Assembly: GCA_002342985.1 (NCBI GenBank)
Contig: DDRC01000137.1
Coordinates: forward strand, 2,956-10,497
Reading direction: 5' to 3'
From: Flavobacteriales bacterium UBA2426
Lineage (GTDB): Bacteria > Bacteroidota > Bacteroidia > Flavobacteriales_F > PHOS-HE28
Length of the DNA stretch: 7,542 bases
A program made the position numbers and the translations under genes. Shown here piece after piece: positions 1-5,658 of the stretch (position 1 is the first letter of the stretch; each line of letters begins with the position of its first letter). A model generated the notes under the pieces. The model was not told where the DNA came from, searched no databases, and saw nothing but the letters and a program-made list of their open reading frames with translations.

Positions 1-294
1 GATCCGGCGCTGCGCATGACGGTGGTAGAAGTACACCACCTGCACCGGCAGGCGGGTGAACACGGCGGTGATGAGCTTCATCACGACCCGCCAGCGCGGG
101 ATGCGGATGACCTCGATGCTGGCGCAGATTCCGGCCAGGTGATCGATATGGGCCTGCACCGTCCGCATGTCGCTGAGGCATACGAGGTGGACCTCATGGC
201 GCCGGGCGAGCCGGGCGATCAGGTGATAGGCCCTGAGCTTGTCCCCCTTCTCCAAGGGATAGGGCACGCGGGAGAGGAGCACAAGGAGCCTCAT
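1..294 (-). CDS. GT4-type glycosyltransferase, N-terminal part (runs off left edge)
   Basis: This is the first 98 codons of a gene that continues beyond base 1. The protein opens with a beta strand, then the motif RVPYPLEKGDKLRAYH at residues 9-24, then HEVHLVCLSD. That is the N-terminal Rossmann half typical of GT-B glycosyltransferases of the GT4 class, particularly the sugar transferases whose N-terminus reads PYP..KGDK.R.YH. The family transfers a sugar from a nucleotide donor, usually during surface polysaccharide or LPS synthesis. The donor-binding C-terminal half is outside the window, so donor and acceptor cannot be inferred. The ATG overlaps the stop of the upstream glycosyltransferase in an ATGA (291-294), which fixes the start and suggests translational coupling. 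Confidence 0.85.
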   Translation of the reverse strand, partial: MRLLVLLSRVPYPLEKGDKLRAYHLIARLARRHEVHLVCLSDMRTVQAHIDHLAGICASIEVIRIPRWRVVMKLITAVFTRLPVQVVYFYHRHAQRRI

Positions 295-1496
295 CCTTTC
301 AGCAGGAGCTTGTAGAAGGCCTCCAGTTCCTGCACGATAGGGGCGTCCGAATAGGAACGTTCGATCAACCGCCGCGCGGCAGTACCCAGTGCCGATGCCT
401 GGGCGGGGTCTCCATGCAGGGCGATCATCTGGTCCGCGAAGGCGGTGGCCGTACTGGCCAGCAGGATGTCCTTGCCATGGGTGCAGGAGATGCCCTCCGC
501 GCCGATGGGGGTGGAGATGACGGCCTTGCCCATGGCCATGCCCTCCACGATCTTCACCCGCATCCCGCCGGCGCTGAAAAGCGGCACCACCATTACTTGC
601 CGGCGCCGCATGTAGGCCACCGCGTTCTTCACGCGTCCCTTCACCTCAACGCCGGGCAATTCGCGCTGGATAAGGTCTGCGGGCATCCTGTTCCCCGCGA
701 GGTCGAGCCGGGCATCCGGGCGCTTCCGAAGCACCTTGGGCCAGACCGAGTCCAAGAGCCACCGGATGCCCTCCTCATTCGGCAGCCAGTCCATGCTGCC
801 CAAGTGGAAGAAGACCGGCGGCTTGCCTTCCGGGTGCGGGTCCGCAGGGTACTCCTCCGGGTCCACGCCGAAGGGTATGGTCGCGATTGGCGTGTGCGTG
901 CCATGCGCAGCGAAGTGCTCGGCATCGCTGGGGCTGATCGCTGCAACGCCATCCACCCGGTCGAGCACGTCCATCTCGTAGCGCTGCAGCTGCCTTGCGA
1001 GGAACCTCCTGTAGGGCCGCTTCAAGGGGTTCCGTTCGCCTTGCGCGATGCGGTCCTGGATGACGTACTCGAGGTTGTGCGACCGCAGGACGATGCGGGC
1101 CTTGGAGTAGCGGCGCAGCGTGGGGATGTACGGTGTCATGAACAGGCTCTCCAACTGCACCACGTCGAACTGCTCCTCGGTGAGCAGTCGGATAAGCCTG
1201 ATGTCCATGTCCGGGGAGAAGAAGCGGCTGATGTTGTAGTTGTCGGCCGTTACCAGGTCCGTGAAGGCATCCACGATATTCAGGCTCGTATCCACGTACA
1301 CGCCCTCCATCCGTGTTGCGGAGGCCAGGTCGCCCGGGACCTCCGAGGGGTCAAGCCCGTGCTTCGGTGTGGTGATGCACAAGACCTTCACCACATGGCC
1401 CGCGCGAAGCAGCCCACGCGTGAGGTTGTGCATGGCCTTGCTACCGCCATCGATGGGCGGCCATGGAGGCTTATTGCACAGCTGGAGGATGCGCAT
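291..1496 (-). CDS. GT4 family glycosyltransferase, complete
   Basis: The 401-residue protein has both halves of a GT-B fold. The N-terminal domain has a glycine-rich acceptor-side loop, NKPPWPPIDGGSKAMHN (residues 8-24), and LRSHNLEY (137-144). The C-terminal domain has FHLGSMDWLPNEEGIRW (230-246) and VPLFSAGGMRVKIVEGMAMG (304-323). The conserved Glu of the second stretch (E318) is where GT4 enzymes contact the donor sugar nucleotide. The last segment, GKAVISTPIGAEGI, closes the donor site. It is a cytoplasmic or membrane-associated retaining transferase by family, probably acting on LPS or exopolysaccharide. I chose the ATG at 1494-1496 because the protein then begins MRILQLCNKPP as in the family. 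An in-frame ATG at 1547 would add 17 unrelated residues. The gene overlaps the end of the upstream LptF/LptG gene by 26 nt and the next glycosyltransferase by 4 nt. Substrate is unknown. Confidence 0.9.
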   Translation of the reverse strand: MRILQLCNKPPWPPIDGGSKAMHNLTRGLLRAGHVVKVLCITTPKHGLDPSEVPGDLASATRMEGVYVDTSLNIVDAFTDLVTADNYNISRFFSPDMDIRLIRLLTEEQFDVVQLESLFMTPYIPTLRRYSKARIVLRSHNLEYVIQDRIAQGERNPLKRPYRRFLARQLQRYEMDVLDRVDGVAAISPSDAEHFAAHGTHTPIATIPFGVDPEEYPADPHPEGKPPVFFHLGSMDWLPNEEGIRWLLDSVWPKVLRKRPDARLDLAGNRMPADLIQRELPGVEVKGRVKNAVAYMRRRQVMVVPLFSAGGMRVKIVEGMAMGKAVISTPIGAEGISCTHGKDILLASTATAFADQMIALHGDPAQASALGTAARRLIERSYSDAPIVQELEAFYKLLLKG

Positions 1497-2922
1497 GTCG
1501 GCGCCAAATGGAGCGCACGCGCTCCCAGCCGCGATAATACGCATCACGGTCGAGGAGGGGGCTGTCCATCGCAGCCTTCCAGGTGATGAAGAGGCCGACG
1601 GGCAGCAGCACCAGGATGCCCATCCACATGCCGGCCCATGCCGTGATCCCGCCTGCGATGACCAGCTTCTCCATAGCGAAGGAGACGATGTGGAAGACGA
1701 GGAAGAAGACGATGGCCAGCACCACGGGCAGCCCCATGCCGCCGCGCCGGATGATGGCGCCGAGCGGTGCGCCGATCAGGAAGAAGACCATGCAGGCGGC
1801 CGCGAGCATCGGCTTGCGGTGCCACTCCGCTGCGAAGCGGGCCACCTGCTCCCGGCGGCCATCCAGTTCCGCGGCGCTGCGTTCGCAGTAGCCGGCATTG
1901 TTGCGCGCCATGTTCATGGCCAGGTCGAAGAGCTCTTGGCGCGCCGGAGGGGGCCGCGAGGCGATCCACCGGGTCATGCCCACGTAGGCGGTGGTGTCGC
2001 GCTTGAGCGCCGGGTGGCTGCCCCGAAGCAGGAAGAGGCTGTTCCTCAAGTGCGCCTGCTGCTCGTTCCGCCGGAGCGCAGCCTGCACACGCAGGCTGTC
2101 CTCCCCTTGCTGCAGCTGGTCGAGCGCGAGCATCTTGTAGTTGTCCTTGAAAAGGTCCTCGTCCGTTCGGCGGAGCCCAAGGCCGCTCAGGTCCATGGTG
2201 ATGACATCCTTGGCGAAGGTGCCACGCATCATGGGACGATAGCCCTCCCGTTCACCGCCCGGGCCGCCCTCGTCGTAGAACCGGCCGTCCTCCAGGGTGA
2301 GCAGCAGGAACAAGCCGTCCGCGCTCCGCTGCATGGTGCCCTGCCTAGCCCGGATCACCGTTCCATTGCCGCGACGCTGGTCCCGGTGGTCGTAGATGAG
2401 CACGTCGGAAAGCCGGCCCGTGTCGGGGTCCTTGTCCATCACACGGATCGCGAAGCCCTCGATGCCGTTGTAGAAGACGCCCGGGGTGATGCTGAGCGCA
2501 GGCTTCTTCTCGCGCAGGTCCCAGAGGAGCGATTGGAACTTGAGGTTGGCCCGGGGAAGCGCATGATTGCTGAACAGGAGCGAGCCTATCGCGAGGAACG
2601 CCGTGAAGGCGATCAAAGGGTGAAGGATGCGGCCGAGCCCGAGGCCCGCCGATCGCATGGGCACCAGCTCCGAGTTCTCGCCCAGCCCGCCCATGGTCAT
2701 CAGGGAGGAGAGCAGGATGGCGAGGGGGAGAGCCAGCGGCACGAAGCTCGCGCCAGCATAGGTGAGGAGCTCGAGCATCACGTGCCACTCCAGCCCCTTG
2801 CCCATCAAGTCATCCACATACTTCCAGAGGAACTGCATCACCAGGATGAACACCACGATGAGGAAGGTCACCGCCAACGGGCCCAGGAAGGCCCGGATGA
2901 TCATCGCATGCAGCTTCTTCAT
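1471..2922 (-). CDS. LptF/LptG family permease (YjgP/YjgQ), LPS export
   Basis: The 483-residue protein has the layout of an LptF/LptG subunit of the LptB2FG ABC exporter, which extracts LPS from the inner membrane and passes it to LptC/LptA. Three membrane segments lie near residues 11-31, 55-76 and 100-119. A long soluble periplasmic region follows (about 120-365), with three more membrane segments at about 373-391, 398-418 and 425-447. GENSELVPMRSAGLG (81-95) corresponds to the cytoplasmic coupling region that contacts LptB. FLIGAPLGAIIRRGGMGLPV (381-400) is a strong family signature. The protein is longer than the roughly 360-residue proteobacterial proteins; the extra length is a charged, probably helical insert at about 255-365, common in Bacteroidota. 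I prefer the ATG at 2920-2922 (MKKLHAMIIRAFLGP) over one 15 nt upstream. Sequence alone does not say whether it is F or G. The partner subunit and LptB are not in the window. Confidence 0.92.
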   Translation of the reverse strand: MKKLHAMIIRAFLGPLAVTFLIVVFILVMQFLWKYVDDLMGKGLEWHVMLELLTYAGASFVPLALPLAILLSSLMTMGGLGENSELVPMRSAGLGLGRILHPLIAFTAFLAIGSLLFSNHALPRANLKFQSLLWDLREKKPALSITPGVFYNGIEGFAIRVMDKDPDTGRLSDVLIYDHRDQRRGNGTVIRARQGTMQRSADGLFLLLTLEDGRFYDEGGPGGEREGYRPMMRGTFAKDVITMDLSGLGLRRTDEDLFKDNYKMLALDQLQQGEDSLRVQAALRRNEQQAHLRNSLFLLRGSHPALKRDTTAYVGMTRWIASRPPPARQELFDLAMNMARNNAGYCERSAAELDGRREQVARFAAEWHRKPMLAAACMVFFLIGAPLGAIIRRGGMGLPVVLAIVFFLVFHIVSFAMEKLVIAGGITAWAGMWMGILVLLPVGLFITWKAAMDSPLLDRDAYYRGWERVRSIWRRHAHPPAVQ

Positions 2923-2925
2923 TCG

Positions 2926-2969
2926 CCGACCGGGCAAAGGTCGGTCGCCTGGCGCCTCAGGCGCCCAGG
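2926..2969 (-). other. Two consecutive hairpins between the START-like gene and the LptF/LptG gene
   Basis: At 2948-2969 the minus strand has GGCGCC-TGA-GGCGCC, with the START-like gene's stop codon as the three-base loop. Beyond a single bulged G the arms extend by three more pairs (CCT/AGG). At 2926-2944 a second stem of six pairs (CCGACC/GGTCGG, seven-base loop) ends three bases before the downstream ATG. There is no U-tract, so this is not a standard intrinsic terminator. It could stabilise the upstream message end or tune translation of the permease, which is inference. Confidence 0.5.
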
Positions 2970-3844
2970 ACGCGCACGAGATTGGCGATCTGCGACGCCC
3001 AGAGGTTGCGGGTGGCCTCTACCTCATTAGGCCAGGCATGGTCCGTGACGATCAGCGCCACTTCATTGGTCATGGCATCGATCCGGATCCGTAATTCGAA
3101 GAATGCCGCGTGGTCATCGTCGTCATTGCGATGGAAGCGGATCACTTCAGGGGCTTTCCTGCCGATGAGCGTGACGGCCTCCTCCTCGCCGTTCCAGATG
3201 AAGACGTATTGGTCTCCGCGCACGTTGACATCGTCGCAGTACCATTCACTGAATCCGCTGGGGGTGGAGATGAGCTCGTAGAGGACGTTCGGTGCGCTGT
3301 TCACCTGGAACTCCATCACCACGCGCTCCTTTGCCGCCCTGCGCTCTGCGGGCCTCGGCTGTGCTCCAGTGCGGGGAGGGGCAGGCTTCTGGGCGATTGC
3401 CGCCGGTTTGGGGGCTGCCTGTGCCGGCGCGGCCTGCGACGGCTTGGCCTTGGGTCGCTGAGCCGCGGCAGTGGGACGGGGTGGGGGGGGCAGCGCTTTG
3501 GCCGAGGGTGTGCGCCCCTTCGCAGCAGCAGACGCATTCTTCTTGGCTGGGGCCATGCGCTTCGGTTTGGCAGGAGCCGCGCTCCCGCGCTTCGCAACCG
3601 GGTTCGCGGCGCGCACCGGTTTCTTCGCTGCAGCCTTGGGGGGCTGCTTGGCCTTGGTTGGCTTCTTTACCGTGGCTCCGCCCTTCCCGACGGGTTTCGG
3701 CTTCTTGGATGCCGGTTTGGGTCTGGGCTTGGCCGATGCACTGCGGGGACCGGCCTTCGCTTTCGGTTTCGCAGGAACCGCCTTCTTGTTCCGAGCCGGC
3801 TTGCGCACCGGCTTCCTGGGGGCGGTCTTCTTCTTCTGAGCCAT
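2957..3844 (-). CDS. START-like domain protein with a long basic Lys/Ala/Pro-rich N-terminal tail
   Basis: The 295-residue protein has two parts. Residues about 174-295 form a START-like (SRPBCC-type) domain of the Bacteroidota family, recognisable by VNSAPNVLYELISTPSGFSEW (181-201), DDVNVRGDQYVFIWNGEEE (204-222) and a C-terminal VTDHAWPNEVEATRNLWASQI stretch (266-286). The family is normally a stand-alone protein of about 130 residues with no settled function. Residues 1-166 are low-complexity, built from Lys, Ala, Pro and Arg (AKPKAKA, KKPTKAK, APAKK). They contain no Asp or Glu, no aromatic residue, no Cys and no His. Such composition resembles histone H1-like bacterial tails and suggests binding to DNA, RNA or another polyanion, which is inference. 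I chose the ATG at 3842-3844 (MAQKKKTAPRK) because upstream codons to 3919 encode an unrelated hydrophobic stretch overlapping the promoter. It is probably the first gene of the operon leading into the LPS exporter, with a 34-nt gap. Confidence 0.85.
   Translation of the reverse strand: MAQKKKTAPRKPVRKPARNKKAVPAKPKAKAGPRSASAKPRPKPASKKPKPVGKGGATVKKPTKAKQPPKAAAKKPVRAANPVAKRGSAAPAKPKRMAPAKKNASAAAKGRTPSAKALPPPPRPTAAAQRPKAKPSQAAPAQAAPKPAAIAQKPAPPRTGAQPRPAERRAAKERVVMEFQVNSAPNVLYELISTPSGFSEWYCDDVNVRGDQYVFIWNGEEEAVTLIGRKAPEVIRFHRNDDDDHAAFFELRIRIDAMTNEVALIVTDHAWPNEVEATRNLWASQIANLVRVLGA
3483..3490. repeat. Eight-base G/C homopolymer inside the START-like gene
   Basis: The plus strand has eight consecutive G, read as eight C on the coding strand within the Pro-rich linker (residues about 119-122). 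Gain or loss of one base here would shift the frame before the START-like domain. Tracts of this length can be slippage-prone; whether this one varies is not known. Confidence 0.9.
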
Positions 3845-3874
3845 GAGGAATAAGGGAAGAGGTAGGGTTGCGGC

Positions 3875-3904
3875 TAAAGGTAGAGAGATCGATTTCCTCT
3901 GCAA
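3875..3904 (-). promoter_or_regulatory. Bacteroidota-type promoter for the START-like / LptF-LptG operon
   Basis: On the minus strand TTG (3904-3902) is followed after exactly 19 bases by TACCTTTA (3882-3875). The Bacteroidota consensus is a TTG-containing -33 box, about 19-21 bases, then TAnnTTTG. The -7 box differs only in the last base. Transcription would start near 3868-3872, leaving a leader of roughly 25 nt before the ATG at 3844. Confidence 0.5.
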
Positions 3905-3938
3905 GCAGGCCATGGACACGATGCCTTTAGGAGATGAT

Positions 3939-3946
3939 TATATTTG
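3939..3946 (+). promoter_or_regulatory. Bacteroidota -7 promoter element for tRNA-Met
   Basis: TATATTTG is a perfect match to TAnnTTTG, 31 bases before the tRNA. I see no good -33 TTTG at the usual distance. Right after it, at 3947-3960, CCGCC-cctt-GGCGG can form a five-pair hairpin in the predicted tRNA leader. Confidence 0.55.
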
Positions 3947-3977
3947 CCGCCCCTTGGCGGAAGCCTTTGGGGAGCAT

Positions 3978-4051
3978 GGCGCGGTAGCTCAGCTGGTTAG
4001 AGCGCATGATTCATAATCCTGAGGTCGGGAGTTCAAGTCTCCCCCGCGCTA
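3978..4051 (+). tRNA. tRNA-Met (anticodon CAT), elongator type
   Basis: The sequence folds as a 74-nt tRNA. The acceptor arm is GGCGCGG with CCGCGCT (first pair G-U). The D arm is GCTC/GAGC with the AGCTGGTTA loop. The anticodon loop is TTCATAA, reading AUG. The variable loop is AGGTC, the T arm GGGAG-TTCAAGT-CTCCC, and the discriminator A. CCA is not encoded (the genome continues CGA), so it must be added enzymatically. The anticodon stem CATGA/TCCTG has an unpaired T-C at positions 29-41. The initiator hallmarks (C1-A72 mismatch, three G-C pairs next to the anticodon loop) are absent, so this is elongator Met. A lysidine-modified tRNA-Ile2 with the same gene-level CAT cannot be fully excluded from sequence alone. 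Confidence 0.95.
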
Positions 4052-4053
4052 CG

Positions 4054-4080
4054 AAGGCCACCGTTACGGGTGGCCTTTTT
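4054..4080 (+). terminator. Intrinsic terminator after tRNA-Met
   Basis: AAGGCCACC (4054-4062) pairs perfectly over nine bases with GGTGGCCTT (4069-4077), loop of six, and runs into five T (4076-4080). It starts two bases after the tRNA 3' end. It lies only 16 nt before the lipoprotein start codon, so any transcript from the tRNA promoter must read through it to reach the downstream genes. Confidence 0.85.
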
Positions 4081-4096
4081 CGTTTCCTTCGCTGCC

Positions 4097-4510
4097 ATGC
4101 GTCGTTGGTTGATGCTCCCCTTGATCGCAGCCTGTTCCGCTCCGCACGGTGCCGCGGATGAACAGGCCATACGCCAGGCCATGGTGGAGCAGGAGGCGGC
4201 ATGGGACCGGGGCGACATTGACGCCTTCATGGCGGCCTATTCCGATACGGTCTGCTTCCGTAGCCCTAAACGGCTTACCTGCGGAAGGGACCGGGTGACG
4301 TCTGACTACCGCCGGGCTTACCCGGACAAGGCCTCCATGGGAGACCTGGGCTTCGGCATCGCTGAGGTGGTCCCTGCTGGCGGCCATCATGCCTGGGTCA
4401 CGGGCACATGGACGCTGCACCGGGAGGCGGATACCCTCCGGGGGGGATTCGCGCTGCTCTGGGTCCGCACGGCCCAGGGATGGCGCATCGCCAGGGACTT
4501 CACCTATTGA
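4097..4510 (+). CDS. Small lipoprotein with NTF2-like / DUF4440 (SnoaL-like) domain
   Basis: The 137-residue protein starts MRRWLMLPLIAAC. A short positive head and hydrophobic stretch end in a lipobox (I10-A11-A12-C13), so it is probably a lipoprotein lipidated on Cys13. Residues about 23-137 match the NTF2-like DUF4440 pattern: AIRQAMVEQEAAWDRGDIDAFM (a helix then a turn), the YPDKASMGDLGF segment, WVTGTWTLHRE, and a final GWRIARDFTY. Family members often end in D-H-T; here the His is Phe. NTF2-like folds bind small ligands or serve as enzymes, so no specific activity can be given. The ATG at 4097 is preferred because an in-frame upstream ATG at 4070 lies inside the terminator stem. The stop is followed after nine bases by the rhomboid start in the same reading frame. 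Confidence 0.8.
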   Translation: MRRWLMLPLIAACSAPHGAADEQAIRQAMVEQEAAWDRGDIDAFMAAYSDTVCFRSPKRLTCGRDRVTSDYRRAYPDKASMGDLGFGIAEVVPAGGHHAWVTGTWTLHREADTLRGGFALLWVRTAQGWRIARDFTY

Positions 4511-4519
4511 ACCGTCGCC

Positions 4520-5155
4520 GTGCTGGAGACGCTTTTCATCCTGAGCCCTGTCACCCTTACGGCGATTGTCCTGTCGGTGGCCCTGTCCTTGGCCGCTTTC
4601 GCTGATTCCCGGCTCTTCAACGATCTGTTATTCGAGCCCTTCGTCATCAAGGCACGCGGCCAGTGGCACCGATTCCTCACCCACGCTTTCATCCACGCCA
4701 ATGGCCCGCACCTCCTGGTGAACATGCTCGTGCTCTTCATGTTCGGCCATGACCTGGAGCCGAGGCTTGCCCAACTCACGGCTGCGCCTCCGGCCCTGCC
4801 GTTCGCGGCGCTCTACGCGGGCGGCATCCTGTTCTCCTCGCTGCCCGCCTATGGGCGGCATCTCCGCGATCCGAACTATAGGGCCGTTGGAGCGAGCGGT
4901 GCTGTCTCCGCGGTGCTCTTCGCCTACATCCTGATGACCCCCACCAATCGAATCGCCTTGTTCTTGCTCCCGATGGAGTTACCGGCCTGGGCCTTCGGTC
5001 TCCTGTACCTCGCCTACTCATGGTACATGGATAAGCGAGCCGACGACAACGTGGCGCACGATGCGCACTTCTATGGCGCCCTCTTCGGTGTGGCCTTCAT
5101 GATCGTCGTGGAGCCGGCGTTGGTGCCTTGGTTCTTCAATCAGGTCCTACCATGA
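4520..5155 (+). CDS. Rhomboid family intramembrane serine protease
   Basis: The 211-residue protein has about six membrane segments, near residues 10-28, 63-79, 94-110, 124-140, 146-168 and 184-204. The catalytic set looks intact: HLLVN (H64-N68, the HxxxN motif of the second core helix), GASGAV with the nucleophile Ser126, and AHFYG with the catalytic His183. Rhomboids cleave other membrane proteins within or next to the bilayer. No substrate can be named. The start is GTG at 4520: no in-frame ATG precedes the HxxxN motif, and the first in-frame ATG at residue 69 would remove H64 and N68. The end overlaps the HAD gene in an ATGA (5152-5155). The upstream lipoprotein is only nine bases away, in the same frame, so UGA read-through would fuse the two. 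No Shine-Dalgarno sequence is clear. Confidence 0.92.
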   Translation: MLETLFILSPVTLTAIVLSVALSLAAFADSRLFNDLLFEPFVIKARGQWHRFLTHAFIHANGPHLLVNMLVLFMFGHDLEPRLAQLTAAPPALPFAALYAGGILFSSLPAYGRHLRDPNYRAVGASGAVSAVLFAYILMTPTNRIALFLLPMELPAWAFGLLYLAYSWYMDKRADDNVAHDAHFYGALFGVAFMIVVEPALVPWFFNQVLP

Positions 5156-5658
5156 GCGAACGGGGTTCCTGCCGTGCCCTCTTCCTTGATCGCGATGGCG
5201 TGCTCAACCGCGAGCGCGGTCAGCATACCTGGAGGCTGGAGGATTTCGAGGTGCTGCCGGATGTGGCGGATGTGCTGCGGCAGGCGGCAGCGCAGGGCTA
5301 CCTCCTGGTGGTCATCACCAATCAAAGCGGGGTCGGCCTGGGTCTGTACGGCATCTCAGAGGTGAACGTCGTGCACGACCACCTCGTGGCCCATCTGGCG
5401 GCGGAGGGCGTGTTCCTTGCGGATATCCTGTTCTGCCCGCACCATCCCTCCAAGGGCCGCTGCCTTTGCAGGAAGCCCGGGTCCCTCCTGCTGGAGCGCG
5501 CCATCGCCCGCCATGGCATCGACCCGCAGGGATCGCTCATGGTGGGCGACCGCGAGCGTGACATGGAGGCCGCTGCCGGTGCCGGTGTGCGCGGGGTGCT
5601 GATGGAGCCCAACGGGTCTTTGCGGCTCGCCCTGAAGAACGAACTTCGCACCCGATGA
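5152..5658 (+). CDS. HAD-IIIA phosphatase, GmhB-like (heptose-bisphosphate phosphatase family)
   Basis: The 168-residue protein is a compact cap-less HAD hydrolase. FLDRDGVLN (residues 11-19) carries the nucleophile D13 and acid/base D15. VVITNQSGV (53-61) is motif II. CPHHPSKGRCLCRKP (95-109) holds the C-x-H...C-x-C zinc site (C95, H97, C104, C106) and Lys109. MVGDRERDMEAA (130-141) gives the magnesium-binding D133 and D137. This arrangement is shared by GmhB, which removes a phosphate from D-glycero-D-manno-heptose 1,7-bisphosphate in the cytoplasm during LPS heptose synthesis, and by the HisB phosphatase domain. The zinc loop is shorter than in E. coli GmhB. A role in heptose or LPS sugar supply is plausible given the envelope genes nearby, but substrate is inferred. 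The start at 5152 overlaps the rhomboid stop; an in-frame ATG at 5128 lies inside the rhomboid gene. The stop overlaps the next start in ATGA. Confidence 0.88.
   Translation: MSERGSCRALFLDRDGVLNRERGQHTWRLEDFEVLPDVADVLRQAAAQGYLLVVITNQSGVGLGLYGISEVNVVHDHLVAHLAAEGVFLADILFCPHHPSKGRCLCRKPGSLLLERAIARHGIDPQGSLMVGDRERDMEAAAGAGVRGVLMEPNGSLRLALKNELRTR

Noticed and set aside
1497..1547. N-terminal extension of the glycosyltransferase from the ATG at 1547
   Set aside because: The 17 extra residues do not resemble the family start, which is MRILQLCN, and would deepen the overlap with the upstream gene.
414..1586. A 390-codon open frame on the plus strand
   Set aside because: It is antisense to the GT4 glycosyltransferase, which shows conserved motifs throughout. 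The plus-strand product shows no recognisable domain.
1240..3030. A 596-codon open frame on the plus strand
   Set aside because: It lies antisense to the LptF/LptG gene and its product is a His/Glu/Arg/Ala-rich low-complexity sequence with no family resemblance. The minus-strand protein has clear membrane segments and motifs. Long antisense frames are expected in GC-rich DNA.
3110..3853. Plus-strand frames here, and an overlapping Phe/Leu/Gly/Ala-rich frame at 3471-3839 that looks like membrane protein
   Set aside because: They are the complement of the Lys-rich tail; antisense of AAG/AAA-type codons reads as Phe and Leu. No start context or family match supports them, and the START-like domain fixes the true strand and frame.
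3947..3960. CCGCC/GGCGG hairpin as a terminator or riboswitch
   Set aside because: It has only five pairs and no T-tract, and it lies between a perfect -7 box and the tRNA. It is best left as part of the tRNA leader.
4070..4096. Upstream ATG for the lipoprotein gene
   Set aside because: The codon lies in the terminator stem, and the extension would place residues before the signal peptide's charged head. MRRWLMLPLIAAC is a normal lipoprotein start.
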